Notes under the pieces: generated by a model
What the model saw: the letters and a program-made list of their open reading frames with translations, nothing else
Told to the model about the DNA's origin: nothing
Databases searched by the model: none
Position numbers and translations under genes: made by a program
In this document: one piece after another, positions 35,461 to 48,180 of the stretch
How the letters are laid out: the number at the start of each line of letters is the position of its first letter
Position numbering within the stretch: position 1 is the first letter of the stretch
Source of the DNA: Linepithema humile
Taxonomy: Eukaryota > Arthropoda > Insecta > Hymenoptera > Formicidae
Direction of reading: 5' to 3'
Length of the DNA: 64,000 nucleotides
Assembly (NCBI RefSeq): GCF_040581485.1
Contig: NC_090128.1
Location: 3,286,001 to 3,350,000 of the forward strand

Positions 35461-37982
35461 GATGCTCGTAATGGCCGCCGTGCCGTGTGAGAGTTAAACT
35501 TTGAACATCGTAATTACCAACTCGAATTTCCCGCGAGAAGCGATAAAGGGCTTGTCGGACTTTTTATACCAGCGTATGTAAATCTCGACGTTACGGGCGC
35601 ATTGTAACACGACGGGTTTAACGTTTACCGCTTCACCTCCACCGTTCCGTCGCTCCTCGCGCACATGCATATCGTTGATATAAACAGCCGGTAGATACGA
35701 CCCCGACAGAGTCTGCCCAGCTGCATTAACTACGCGCCATAAGAAGGCCGCTATTGAGTTTTGCGACGGCGGCGGTTTATCGCGCCCGTAACTAGAGCGG
35801 CTTTACGTCTCACTGATAAGCTCGTGGGAATGACGGCATTCGTCATCTCGTCCCGCTACGTTATTGTCACGCTAACGACTGGACAAACAGACAGAATTCG
35901 CATTCTCTGCTGATAATTTTCGCGAGTTTAAAAGACGAGATGAATGAGGAAACGCGGTAGCTTTATTGCGTCGATAAAAAAAATTAGATAAAGACTCGCT
36001 ATTTTCAAATATAGTTTTATTTTTTTTCTTAACGTAAAATATAATTCAATTTTTACATTATTTTATATAAACAAAATTGTATATGTGTAAACTTGATTTT
36101 CGAATTTCTCTGTATGTTTTCTCGATGAAAGGAAAAGTTGACATCAAACATAAAATATATTAAAATTTTAGCTTTTTATAATGCGAAATGCTATATAAAC
36201 CAAAATTATCAAAGATTAAATTTCACTTTTCCGGTTACTTTTACAGATTCGCTTTTTCATTCAGTTTAACAGGACGCTGTTCTTTTTTTTTTACCTTGGC
36301 GGTCGGAGCTGTTAGTAGTAGCTTAAATTCGTGATTTAATTGAAACCTCACGCTGAATTCCACGTGCCTGCTTACCTAAGCGTAAACGATGCCCGTCGTT
36401 GAACTTTTTTAATTTGAGTAAAATGTTTACGAAGCGATTTGCGAGTGCTATCTATTTTTCTTTTTTTCTTTTTCTCGTGAGCGGAGGAAGGAGTATCGGG
36501 AATGAAAAGCGGAAAAAAGAGGAAAAGAAACGTGAATAGTGAGCGCGATTTTGTCTTTTGATGACGATAAACACGCGTAGCGGTTTGCGCAATTCAGAAA
36601 TGTTTTTCACTCGAATGGGATACAAATAGCGCTCGCGTACGGCGGTTAAAACGACGAGGTAGCCATCGGATGTGTTGGCTTCTCTGCGTTTTAGCGAAAA
36701 CTCGGATCTATATTAAATCCTACTAGCGGACCTGTGTTGATTTTACTATGGCGCGGCCGGCGGTCGTTCGGTTTGCCGTAGGAATTGCCCGGACGGACCG
36801 AAAAAGCCAATCCGCTTGATTGCGGCTCCGAAAATATCCGCTCGCGGTCGTCCGTCTCATAAAATTCGATCGACAGGCGACGAGTGACGCGGGCATGCAA
36901 AAGTTTTATTAGATTGTTTCACGCGAAACGTCGCACGGTTTTACCGTCGCCCATCTTCGGCTGATTTCGATTTAATTGAATCACGACGTTGTAAATCCGT
37001 TATTCTTTATTGATGACTGACAACAGGCGTGTCGTATTGATAAAGCAAATGAATGAATATAACATTTAATAAAATAAATATTTCCGAATGAGATAAAAAT
37101 TAAATTAATTTCTCTTAAATTATTATTTTACTTTGTATAATTGTTATTCGTTTAAACAGCATGTATGTTTGATGTTGAAATATTTTTGCAACAAATTGGA
37201 AATTCGATGTACATTCCATACTTGCTGCAGACGTTTCTACTTTCCCGATCGCATCGTGATTTTCGTGAACTCTTTGGAAATTGTCAATCCCGTGAAATTG
37301 CAGTCCGCCATTCGTTAATGAACGCCATTGCGAAATAAAATCCTTTTGCTCGAACGATTTTTCCTTCCTTGCTTTCTAAGGATTACGATGAAGGATCAGT
37401 GCGATGCTCGAGCGCACACGAATACGCGGCACGCGGCGGCGTTCTTCCACCCGCGAACTTCTCTTCCTCGTTTTGCGTACGCCCGATCGTAATCAATTCC
37501 TCTCGAGTACTCGCCGAGTTATTAATCGTCATTAGCGACAACCTCTCGCCTTCCTCCTCGCCTTCTCCGTCGTGTCGAATAAGCGGAGGAACTGGGTTTA
37601 TGTGCTAGCGATCCTTACACCCGGAAGTACAGCTCGTGTTTGTTGCGCTCCTCCCACGGTCGGAACGAGCTTGTAGCTATTGATTTGCCTCTGACCGAAG
37701 AAAAATGGAAGCCACTCGCGTCTCTCTTCCTCTTTCTCTTTCCGTAGATTGAGTCCAGATTACAAGCGTGAGTGTTCTCCTTTCTTTCCTGCTTTTTTTT
37801 CCGCCTCTTTTCTCTCGCATCCTCTCTGGCTTTTATCCCGGGGAAGACCGCGAGCCACAATTAGTCGCTCTGAATTTTAGACGTGACACCCAATGACCGC
37901 GTCACCGCTCGTTCGTTCGCCTCGCCTCGCCTAATTGAAGCGGTCAGCTGAAAAGTCACTCGCGTTTCGTTCGTCACACGTC

Positions 37983-38007
37983 AAAAAAAAAAAAAAAAAA
38001 AAAAAAA
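37983..38007. repeat. Poly-A tract, 25 bases
   Basis: An uninterrupted run of 25 A. No upstream AATAAA and no gene-like sequence is visible that would mark it as a retrocopy tail. Confidence 0.95.
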
Positions 38008-38355
38008 CTAATGTCCCCGTACACAGTACACGCCGCTGTGCAATTGTAGTTAATCGCAGACGATCGCACATTAAACTGGCCACTTGCAGCGAACAAGTTG
38101 CCCGACACGAGTCTTGCGTGAAGCGAGCGCTGCAGCCGGAAGTTTTCGTGCGCACGCGGAGAGCGAGGCTAGTGAAGGTAGTTAGAAATTCTTTAATAAC
38201 AAGAGGAGGTGGGGGACGTTCCTCGGGGGAGGGAAACTTAATTAAGTGCTAGTGGCGGTCCGGAACTTTTTTGCGGCCGTGTAATAAAAGATTATGCTAA
38301 CATAAGGTATACAGGACTAACGAACGGCGAGTTTCACGTTGACTCTCGAGCGCGC

Positions 38356-38400
38356 GCCGCCGCCGCCGCCGTCGTCGTCGTTGCCGCTGTCGCCGCCGCC
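38356..38400. repeat. (GCC)n / (GTC)n trinucleotide repeat
   Basis: Five GCC units are followed by GTC units and mixed GCC/GTT units. The repeat lies in a CpG-rich block without a supported coding frame. Confidence 0.9.
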
Positions 38401-39000
38401 TTCTCCTCCGCTTAGAGGGGCGAATTAAATTACGTCGCCAGCGTATATTTTTCCTCGGGACGCGGATTGAAACTCTCGTCTATATTTCGTGGCCAAGCTG
38501 AGTGGTATCACGGAGTTGCTCTTTTTCGCAGTGTAATTTAGGCAGCGCGGTGGATTTACATTCGCGATGCTGTATGCTTGCGCGCGCAATTTTTTTGCAC
38601 GGCCCCATTTGATTATCTGTGGTGCCTAGTCTGTAAACAATTTCACTCGCGTCGTTTCCACGATGAGATAATGCACAATGCACGGAAAAGGGGGATGAGA
38701 AAGAGTGTTAGGTGAGAGATGTTACGTGATAACTGAGAGGAAATATTTTACGAGTGCAAACTGTGCAGTTAATTTCGAATGGAAAATATTATATTAATAT
38801 AACGGTCTGCTGCTTGGCGGTTATAAATGCGGTTGATAGTAATAGCAAAGAGAAATCTGAGAGCAGATATTTTTCAGCATTTTTCGTAGGATGTTTACCA
38901 AGTCTTGTTTCAGATACCGCTATCTGTATGCATTTTATAGTGGCAACCGCGTGTAGCAACATTCATTTTTACACGCGTACTGGCAAATGACTCTGCCATT

Positions 39001-39186
39001 TAGTGCATGTCCGGTCTGCATCTACAAATTGTAAATTAGCAGAATACGCTCCGCATACGGATTTAATTATATAATAGAGCATGATGTGTTATTTCAACTT
39101 TGAAATGTTTTATTATAAAATTAAATTTACACGCGGGGCGCAATCTCCTGATCCACAATTTGTAGATGCAGCACACGGATGTGCAG
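39001..39186. mobile_element. Long fold-back hairpin, arms about 80 bp
   Basis: A perfect 17-bp inverted repeat ('ctgcatctacaaattgt') pairs 39016-39032 with 39155-39171. The pairing continues inward for about 50 more bases with roughly 70 percent matches, including 'ccgc', 'tttaatt' and 'ataata' blocks, and outward for about 12 bases ('tgcatgtccg'). This leaves a loop of roughly 25 bases near 39090. Several of the inner mismatches would be G:U pairs in RNA. The structure could be a decayed palindromic transposable element or a hairpin RNA locus. The 74- and 89-codon open frames crossing it on opposite strands are unsupported. Confidence 0.65.
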
Positions 39187-41580
39187 CAAACGGTGGAGTT
39201 TTCAGCATGCCGAAAAACGTAATGCGACTATGTAATTCCGACTCTAAAAAGGATGCAATAGCGGAACAGAAATTGGCAAGCGGCCGACGAAAAACGTCGG
39301 AATAGCCATTTGCGGACTTTCTCTTCGCTAATAGCAACGGCAGCCCTATGCGTTGAATTGACCTGTGCACCCTCGAATGCAATCACAGTATTAAGGAGAC
39401 TGGGACACCATTGTAATAGCGTCCGGGGTTATTATTATTCTATCGCGCGTCGCATTATTATGCGGCGAGTCCCGGCGCAATGCTATACGTAATCCGCGAG
39501 TCCCGGACGCGAGATCGCGACTCGCCATGCAGCTCGAAATTATGCGCGCTATCATTTCTGTCGGTGAATTAATGTAAACAGCCGCGATATAATGCCCGAA
39601 CGGCGGCCGAATGGCATCAATTATGTCGGCGCGCGTGTAAATAAGTGCTCGCTCGCGCGCGCTCCTCGAAAATTATTATAATATATCCTCGCGACAAGCG
39701 CGTTTAATTGCGCGGCGCGTTCGTCAACTATCATTAATCGCAGACCACCGACTAACGTTAATCATCCACAATAGATCGTTTGACCAATACGCAATGTTCT
39801 CTGTTCATTCGATCGTTGACCCAATTTCATCACAAACGAATTAAATTTTGAATTCTAGCCTGCCGGTGCAACAAAACCTTCATCCACATCGTGACACGAA
39901 GCGCTAAACGCGCGCCGAGATTACGGCTCTCGCAACCTTACGCATACTTTTGAAATTCTCGCGACGCTCTCTCTCTTAATCGCCGCGTTGTCGTTCGCGC
40001 TGTAATCGCGCGGCGTTCACGTTGCATCACGCGCCCATCGGGATTAATAATGCAAGCAGTCGCTTCCGGCGGTGAGACACGGAGGCTGCACAAGGACGAG
40101 AGTTTTCCCATTTGCAAGGGGAGGGGGGAAACTCGAAGTACCTTTCTCCCTCTCCTTTGTTTTAACATGCGTCCCGCGGTGTAAGTGCGGTTTGCGCGAG
40201 CGCTAAACTGCGTACGTGCGAGCGCTTTTCAGCTGGCACGAAAAGTTTTCCTGTTCCGGGATCGGATAACTTGGCGCGAGCGCGCGTCCGATGCGGCGCA
40301 TTAATGACTTGATTATCCGCGAACTGTCGTCGTTGCGTACCCATGCCATTGCATTCGAGCCGCTATTCGCGAACGCGACTCTTTGAATAAACCATGAGGT
40401 CACGACTCACAGCGCGCGCGCGCGCGCCCTAACTATTGTACCTGCAGCACTATCGATACTCCGTTCAAGTGGTAGTTAGCGGCATCGATACTCTATGTCA
40501 ATGTTATTCCGAGTATTTTAGCCGCGGAATATCGAGAGACCTCGATCAGTTTGATTTTTATAGAATGTAGTTCGGGTAGTTCGATGAGGTGTCCTGATCG
40601 ATAGTCCTTCAAGCGGACGATTAGATCGCTCTTCTCTTCGTCACGACGAGCGTACGGCATATTTCAGGATGATGGATCCCGTGAAAATGGTAGTCGGGCC
40701 GGCTCTTTTTCGCTCCACGACGAAAGAGATTGATTCGATTACGTACAATTCGATCGGCGCGGTGTGATAAAGTTGTGACTGTTCGAGTGGCGGCTCGATT
40801 GGCAACTTGGCCAACGATAGCATAATCTCTCGTTTCACCGAGCGGGAATCGCTCGCGATCGTTGCCCGTTGAACTCTTGAGTTACAGCCGAATACTCAGA
40901 AAATACCATGGAAATCGTAATCTAATCGAAAAAATTTAGCAGCATAAAAATCGACTCTATATTTCATCTCGCATCGCACTGACGTCGCGTATAATCTTCT
41001 CGTCGGCCGCCATTCCCGATTAACATCAATATCCAAGACGATCCGAATCCTGAAAAGACGAGTCTGTCGCTGCCAGGAACACGCGGTGGCGATTCAGGTC
41101 GCTCGGCAAAGCTGGCTCTCGGGCCACTTGACTGACAATGCGCCATCGCGCGCATTGTGCCCGGACAAAAGATTTTTCACCATCTGGCAATTTTAGGTCG
41201 CCAAGTCGCCGAGACACTTCTATGCGAACTTACTTACGTAAAATTATGTTCAGTGGAAGCAGGTGTTAGTGTTGGACAAACTTTTTTTATTTATCCGCAC
41301 GCGAAATGTGTCATTTAAGCAAACATTGAATAACAATTCAATGCAGGATGTTAAAATAAAGGAATTTGAAATTTACAAAGTTTTATTAAAATAAATAAAA
41401 AGTTTTTTTACATCAGTATAGATCGAAAAATATTAATTCTTTTAAAAACAGAAGCAATTTTCGGTTTTGATAATACAAAAGATTTGTATGTATTTTTATA
41501 GAAAAAACGTATTTTTTTTTACATGAATTGATTACTGTTATCCTGCATATAAAAATGTTGAATTAAAATCATCAAAAAAT
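39187..41580. other. No gene seen; CpG-rich to AT-rich transition
   Basis: CpG-rich and mixed DNA runs to about 41230, with short open frames only. After 41270 the sequence becomes strongly AT-rich and leads into the dispersed repeat that follows. An alternating CG run lies at 40412-40427. Confidence 0.5.
40412..40427. repeat. Alternating CG run
   Basis: Sixteen bases of strict GC alternation. Confidence 0.9.
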
Positions 41581-41589
41581 AAATGTTTT

Positions 41590-42090
41590 GCGACAGATTT
41601 TACATTTTAAGTCAGCATTTACCTGAATAAAATATCTCGGATATGAAATATCTCATAAAGTATTCACGTTTTGATAGTATTTCTTTAATATTTTTATATG
41701 CAAAATAAATAGAATAATTTATGTAAACAGAGTGTACTACATATAATCTATTAATAACAGATTTCTGATATCATTTAGAGATTAAAATCTTTATATCAAA
41801 ATGTCGAGGATGCAATAGTTTTTAAATAGGAAATATTTAAAGTTGAGCAATCAGATTTCAAAAAGTTATCCGCTCAAACATGCCACATATTGATTTGAAC
41901 ACTTCCCATTTAAAAACTATTGTAGCCTCGACATTTTAACATAAAGATTTTCATCTTCTGCGGATGATACGGTTTGTCTGGAACAGCCTTATAAATAAAA
42001 ATTGTATAGATATACGTAAGAATGCAATCAAATAATGTGTATTATCATAACGTGTATTATTTTCTTAAAAATTAATTTTTCCATTTATTG
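41590..42090. repeat. AT-rich dispersed repeat, copy 1 (interrupted)
   Basis: Two blocks match the copies near 51390 and 63680. The left block (about 41600-41740) has 'aaaatatctcggatatgaaatatctc', ending near 'tttatatgcaaaata'. The right block (about 41985-42090) has 'aaataaaaattgtatagat-tacg-aagaatgca'. In the other two copies these blocks are nearly adjacent. Here about 250 bases that include a fold-back hairpin separate them. Copies are diverged and in the same orientation. No coding capacity is seen. Confidence 0.6.
41762..41975. mobile_element. Fold-back element inside dispersed repeat copy 1
   Basis: The arms are 41780-41841 and about 41893-41954. The reverse complement of the right arm matches the left arm over about 62 bases with only around eight mismatches; a shared core is 'caatagtttttaaat'. 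The loop contains a second small stem ('gttgagc' with 'gctcaaac'). Weak pairing may extend outward to about 41762 and 41975. There is no open frame, so if it is a transposable element it is non-autonomous. Confidence 0.7.
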
Positions 42091-44921
42091 TATTCTGATG
42101 AAGCATTTTAATTTAGTTTGAACGACATTTGTTTTCCGAATTTTGAATAACTCTTTCTCTCAGCGCACTATATACTTCTAGCCATTTAGCTCTGAAGTCG
42201 AGCTCCAATAATAACGAAAGGAGGATAATAGGAATACACGGAATTTCATCGAGCGGTGGGCGAAAGGGAGACTGTAGAGGAGGAATCGTGGATGAGCGTC
42301 TATTATCTTTATGCAAACAATAGGCAATAGGTGTCCAGCCGACTAGAACAACCCTCTTGTTTAACTATGGTTCTACTCTCCCCGGAAGAGGCCTGACGCG
42401 AACGTTATTTCGTCGGACGGCCGGCGTTGTTTGTTGCGTCATCGACGAGAGAATTCCAGGCTGAGGGATTTCCCTATTATCCACATTCCCACCCTCTCGT
42501 TACATAATATACCATTAATTCAGCGGCATCGAGCGCGCTTCGACCGTCGGCGATTTATTCGTCGTCATTGTCGTTGTACCAGCGGCTTTTTAGCGCGTCA
42601 TACGGTTATCTCATTAGTCTCGCGGAAGCGTTGCCGCGCACAGCGCTTCGGCTTAAAACACCGTGAAATCGCTTGTCCGTGAAATTCACTTAAGGGAAGA
42701 TATTTTGAATCTAAATGCAAAGTGAGGCCGCTGTAATATCAATGTCCGAAATCCCATCTTTCGGACAGCCTCATCTCTCGCGACAGTCCGAAATATAGAT
42801 CTCGGCTGCAATCGCAACTTGTCGGAACGCCCGGACTCGCGCGGTGTCGCTCGCGATTTGCCGGGACTAATTGCGAGCGAGAGATCCTTGTACATCTGTC
42901 ACAAAATATATCCAACACGGGCATTACAAAGTCGGACAGGTGTCGTTACTCACAGCGGCAAAACCCGCACGGAAACGCCCGCCGAGAGAAAAGGACGAAA
43001 ACGCGAACCAGCAGAAGGTCTGGAGGGGAGGAGGGAGAATAGAATGGGACGAGAGAGAAAGAAAAGTCCCATTTATTTCGGTCACGAAGGACGCGTGCGA
43101 ACACGCGTGCGCGCGACCCGCGTCTCGTTTTCCTTTTTCGCGCAGCCCGTCGTCTTTCTGGAACATCGGATGATCGGGTCGTGGCTGACAAAAATTCGAC
43201 GGAACAAAGGACGTCGATTTTGTCCCGTCGCGCGATTGTCCTTGCCCAGAACAATTCTTTATTGCGTTATTTATTATCAGACGAGCGTTCCCGTTCCCTC
43301 TTTTTTTTTTCGACCGCAAAATTTAATGGCCATTTAATTGGTTTTGAAAATGAGTTTTGAATTTTTATTAGACATCGATTATCCAGCTAATTCTCCGGAA
43401 ATTCCCATCGCAGGTATATCGCAGTGGATTTTTGCAATTTACTGTTAAGTAGTACTTACAATTAGTTCTATGTATTTTACGGATTTTATGTCCCTTTACT
43501 TGATTGTTTAATAGATGCAATATTTAATTGATATTTAATCTGTTTTCGTGAATTTTCTGCTATATATTAATCATCGTATTAATTAAAGTGGAAATTCTCT
43601 TTATCGAAAAATTACCGTGAAATCTACTAATTTATTGCTTATTACGTGTGCGGGATAGTGCTTTTTCCGGGTTACGCAAAGCGGTTTAATTTGCCCAACG
43701 AATCGGAAGTTCAAATGTTTATTAAATAGATATTAATGATTGTGTTACATTTCAAAATTCCCTTCGCAATAACTTTGCAGTAAATTATGTTTTTAATTTT
43801 TAATATTTTTAAAATAAATTAACATGCTTTTGCGGCATATCTCTACGCTATATTATTTAATAATTAAGAGTTTATCTATATTGGAATTTATCATGCAACA
43901 GAACTTGCTTTCTAATAGAAATACAGGACGTCATAAAATTAATCATTTTATTTAAAATAACTGTATATTTCTTTCTTTTCAAAATAATTTTTTCTTTTTA
44001 TAGACTACAAAAGAAGGACCCATAAATATTAAAAATGGATAGACTCCGAGAATGGGCTGCAATTATATTTATGTACGCCACAAATAATAATTTAATTATT
44101 AACGCACAAATAGAATTTCATCGACAATTTGATTCTAAAAAGTTTCAACTATGCAAATAATTCATAAAGATTCGAAGGAATTAAAAAATAATATACGTCA
44201 AGGCATTGCCGCAATATCGAGTGAATTTTTGGCTACAGATATTGAAAATAGAATACAATAAAAATAAAATAAATTAAAATGAAAATAAATTAAAATAAAA
44301 TACAATTAATAGGGCGAGTGTCATCACGCCGGCTATTATCGGATATATATCGCATTTAATAATTACGCAAATTCAGCTTAAAATAATTAGTAGCTATTAA
44401 CAATATGTATTTTTCGTTGCTTCAAAACTGATTAGCAGCAGTGAAGCGATTAATTTTATGACATTCCGCATGCACTTGATAATCAATTTTTCCGAATATA
44501 ATTCGCATTTGTGTAAACATCGCGTGTACGATCAGTGTCGTTCCCCTCGATCGCCGCGCATCGCACTCTCAATACGTTATTCGATTCGACATTCGTGCGC
44601 GATCTGCTGGATACAACACACAGGACTCGGGCGCCTCTTCGGGACACCGTTCGCGTGCACTCGCACGGCTCTATATCGAGTTTCGCCGGCGCGGGGGAAT
44701 TTTTCCAAGTATAATGTCGTAAAAATACAGCGGCAAGCGACGTTGACAAAGTCATGAATAATGCAGTGGGTCTCACGGAGGGGTGCGGGAGAATTGAGGA
44801 TGGGAGAAAGAGAGAGAAATGAGTAACAGACAGCAGCGGCGGGAAAGTTCCTCCACTTTCTTCGGAGTCTTCCCTCGTTGCATTTTCCCTCGCGTCCTTT
44901 TTTGTCACTCCGAGCTCTACT

Positions 44922-44947
44922 CCCTCCCCTTCTCCCCCCTCCCCCCC
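44922..44947 (-). other. G-quadruplex motif on the minus strand
   Basis: C runs of 3, 4, 6 and 7 bases on the + strand are separated by 1, 4 and 1 bases, so the minus strand carries four G runs. Confidence 0.6.
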
Positions 44948-45255
44948 TCTCTCTCTCATCGGCCGCTCGTTTTTTCTTTTCTTCTTTTTTCCCTACGACT
45001 CTCCTTTACCCCCGTGTGCGTTTCTTTCTTCGCGGCGGACAGAGTTGTTCGCGCCACCCCCTTCTCGCATCCTCGTCCTGTCGCTTGAAGGGGGATAAAG
45101 AAGAAAAGAGAGACTGAGAGAGGCAGGATGGAAAAAGGGAACGTAAAAGTACCCGAAGGTGAAGTGGCGGCTTCTTCTACAACTCCTCTCTTACGGTACT
45201 TTCTTCAAGAATAAGCGGCCCGGAAAACGAAACCGCGACGACGAGAACGACGGCA

Positions 45256-45266
45256 GGGGGGGGGGG
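45256..45266. repeat. Poly-G run, 11 bases
   Basis: Eleven consecutive G in a CpG-rich block. Confidence 0.95.
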
Positions 45267-46592
45267 AGGAAGCCGTTAATGCGGTTATCGGCGAGCCCGC
45301 AGGCGATTCGTCTCTGCTCGAATGAGCCCGACGAAGACGAGGGTGATGACGCGGACGTAGACATAGACAACGTCGGCTTCGCGTTTCGCGACGCCTTCTC
45401 GTGTTTCGCGACGCCGGACGTGTTTCAGGGAAGACGCGCTGCTGTTCTTATCTTATTACAGTGACGGTGCGCGACCGGATGGGATTGGAGAGAGAGAGTG
45501 GCCCCGGAGAAATAGGATTAACGTTGAAAACACCTATCTTGAAGAAAGTATAGTGAGTGGACGCGAGTAACAGATCACTTGTAAAAAGAAAAGTTGATCA
45601 TTTTAATCGCAACTCTGAAATTATCTCGTATTTTGAACGGACCTGTAGAGATATATCTATGTTATTTTGCAATGTAACTTGGAAACACATTTTTGCATAT
45701 TATATCATATAATTAAATCCGCTTTAAATGATTTATATCTTGCAACAGAATTTTGTAATTTTATTTACAACAATTCTATTTTGTGTAATAAAAAAGAAGC
45801 ATTTGAAAAACTGAAGCACACATAGAAAAAATATGTTTCGTGTCTTTATACTTTAAATGCTTTCTATATTACATATAAAAAAATTATTAGTAGAAATGTA
45901 TCTTGATTTTTTTATTACAAATTATAGATTGTTTAAAGTAGACTCAACGGCGCTTCTATTATTGCTACTATATTCACTATTTCTTTTTGTTTTTATCATT
46001 ACTGTTTTCTCACGTCGCTTTCTCCCCACAGGACGTTTCGGTAAATATTCGACGACGTGATTTCCGTTCCGTGCTCGTCCGACGAGCGCGCGTTTGTAGT
46101 TGTAGAGAATCGACGATGCGGACTACGTCTTTGAGAAATTCGCAATGTCTGCAACGTTTGCCATTTCGATTGTGCCGCTATTCGCCGCTGCACTCAAGAT
46201 TGTGCTTTTCTTATTTGATGGTATCTCTTATCTTTCCTTTCATCGTCTTTTATTAAATCAAAATTATTTTAATGAGTATGCTTGAATACTGACATTAATG
46301 AGGCATTAATATTATAAATTTTAAATTATCTTCAATTCTGTCTGTCCTTTTTAATCAGTGTATATATTTTTGCTCGCGATATGCCCATCGGCAAAATCAA
46401 TGTTTATAATTCGCACATGAATACATCGTCGCCAAATAAATTTAATTAAACGCTAATTAAGCCCGGATTGCGCTTATCACGATGACAATAAACTTCGTCA
46501 ATGAAATAACGCGCAACAAATGCGGGATGAAAAAACTCTCATTCAGGTTGCGATTCTCGTGACTCGATTTCCGTTTAATTACGGGGTCGGGG

Positions 46593-46610
46593 CTCTCTCT
46601 TTCTCTCTTT

Positions 46611-46649
<39 letters not shown>
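46593..46649. repeat. (CT)n microsatellite
   Basis: About 57 bases of CT alternation with three TTT interruptions in its first half. The poly-Leu/Ser reading across it is a product of the repeat. Confidence 0.95.
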
Positions 46650-46652
<3 letters not shown>

Positions 46653-46821
46653 GAAAGTCGAGACGCGCCCGCTTATCAAACTTTATCGTCGCCCTCCAGT
46701 TTTCGTCTCGCGGGCGACGATCTTGCGATCGATCCTGCCGTTTCGTCGACGGAACAAATACGCCGGCGCCGGAGTTTGCCGGAAGTTTCGATGCGGAGAT
46801 TGCAGACGGGCCCGCGACAGG

Positions 46822-46851
46822 AGGGAAGGGGGAGGGGGGGGAAGACGAGGG
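46822..46851 (+). other. G-quadruplex motif
   Basis: GGG, GGGGG, a run of eight G and a final GGG, with short AA/A loops and one longer loop. Confidence 0.5.
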
Positions 46852-47471
46852 AGGTGAAGAGAATCGAATTAAGTTGCTAATTTTTGAATCACGCTACGTT
46901 TTCAGCAAGAGCGCGTATCGATGTTGACATAAATTGTTGAACGGGCGTTTTGTACGTAAGAAAAACATGACAAAATGACTTTTCTCTCAAATATAAGATA
47001 CCGTTTCTTTTTATTTATCAATTTTTTTTAATATCAAATATAAAATTTTATGAAAATATAATTTTTAATTTAACGCGTGCAAATAATATTGTATTAATTC
47101 CTAAATCACGGAATATTTCACGCTAACTGCGCGAGGCAGTTTTATTTTATATTGCCAGCCAGCGAAATGTCATTTCCGCGCATGTCAAACACTCAGTGTC
47201 CCGATAACGCCACTAGTTTACGTATCTTCCTTGTCTCCTCGGTGAACCGACAACGATCGTACCGGGCGATCGCTATTGTCCGACACATAACCGTCGGAGA
47301 ATGGGGGCGAGTCGTGTGCCATCAGCAATTGTCGGAAGTCGAACGAGAGCAGTCCAAGTTTAGGTGGAAACTCTTCGAATCGGTTGTCGATGTCGTCGTG
47401 GGAACAAATACGAGAAACTTCGCGAGACGACGCCGAGCCGAGGCGTCGCAGGGGAAGGAATCGAATTAAAA

Positions 47472-47495
47472 GGGCGGGGGTGGGGGTGGGGAGGG
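47472..47495 (+). other. Strong G-quadruplex motif, one-base loops
   Basis: Five G runs (3, 5, 5, 4 and 3) are separated by single bases (C, T, T, A). Single-base loops are known to favour very stable parallel quadruplexes. This is the strongest such motif in the window. Confidence 0.75.
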
Positions 47496-48180
47496 TGAAC
47501 AGTCCTGCTCGTCTCCGCCTGTCCTCCTTAATCGTCGGCAGCTCGTGACTGTGTTTAGCTAATGCGGAAAACGTGCCCCATCTGTTCCCCTTAGGGTCGC
47601 CGATTACGTTCGTTTAATATGCAAAACGATTCGACACCGAAGTTCGCGTCGAGGTCGACTGGATTATCCCGCTGTCTTTGCCGTCGCGTCCATTTGTATA
47701 ATAGCGTTTGTATAATAGCGACGTCGCGCCTATAGAGCAACGAAGTAACGACGATATTATCGAGCCCCGTATTAAATGTCTGCTTATAGCGATGTATCCA
47801 ACAGTTAACTGACACGCGACATTCGCTAAATTCTTCAAAAGTCATTCGCGTTTAGATTGTTATCCAATTAATTTTCTCCAAGTTTTATTTCCCGTTGCAC
47901 TTTCTCGCCCACCTTCATTTTATCCTCACAGATTTAGATCCATCAATCTCAATTAACCTAAAATTTTTTTCTCACGTCCGAGAATCTCCGCAAATCTTAA
48001 CGATTTCGCGAATTCCATTAGAGTCGCCGTTCGAGCTCTGCAACATCGTGGAGAGCGTCCCTTTCTTCCCCGCGCGCCCTTACTATTTCCTCTTCATCCA
48101 CTTTCGGCGCTCTCGTCGAGCGTTTCGTCTCGATCCTCTCTCTCGAAAATATACTTAAATTTATTCATTCGCTCCGCCAG

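Larger units (their letters stand above)
35461..39000. other. No gene seen; mixed DNA
   Basis: AT-rich between about 35980 and 36250 and between 37020 and 37150, CpG-rich elsewhere. Open frames are short (105 codons at most, and that one runs through poly-A). Poly-A and GCC/GTC repeats inside are listed separately. Confidence 0.5.
42091..48140. other. No gene seen; long intron-like stretch
   Basis: CpG-rich at 42340-43330 and 44500-45480, AT-rich at 43340-44450 and 45580-46010. The longest frames (172 codons + at 42819-43337, 158 codons - at 44483-44959) have no domain and overlap other open frames. A strong acceptor-like site (pyrimidine tract then CCCCACAG) ends at 46031, but no good donor follows within a plausible exon. 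Confidence 0.5.

Noticed and set aside
35637..35720. 84-nt minus-strand segment with acceptor and donor-like ends
   Set aside because: The acceptor lacks a pyrimidine tract, and all three frames are open, so it carries no coding signal.
46032..46256. Strong acceptor ending at 46031
   Set aside because: No good donor follows within a normal exon length, and the open frame ends in low-complexity sequence.
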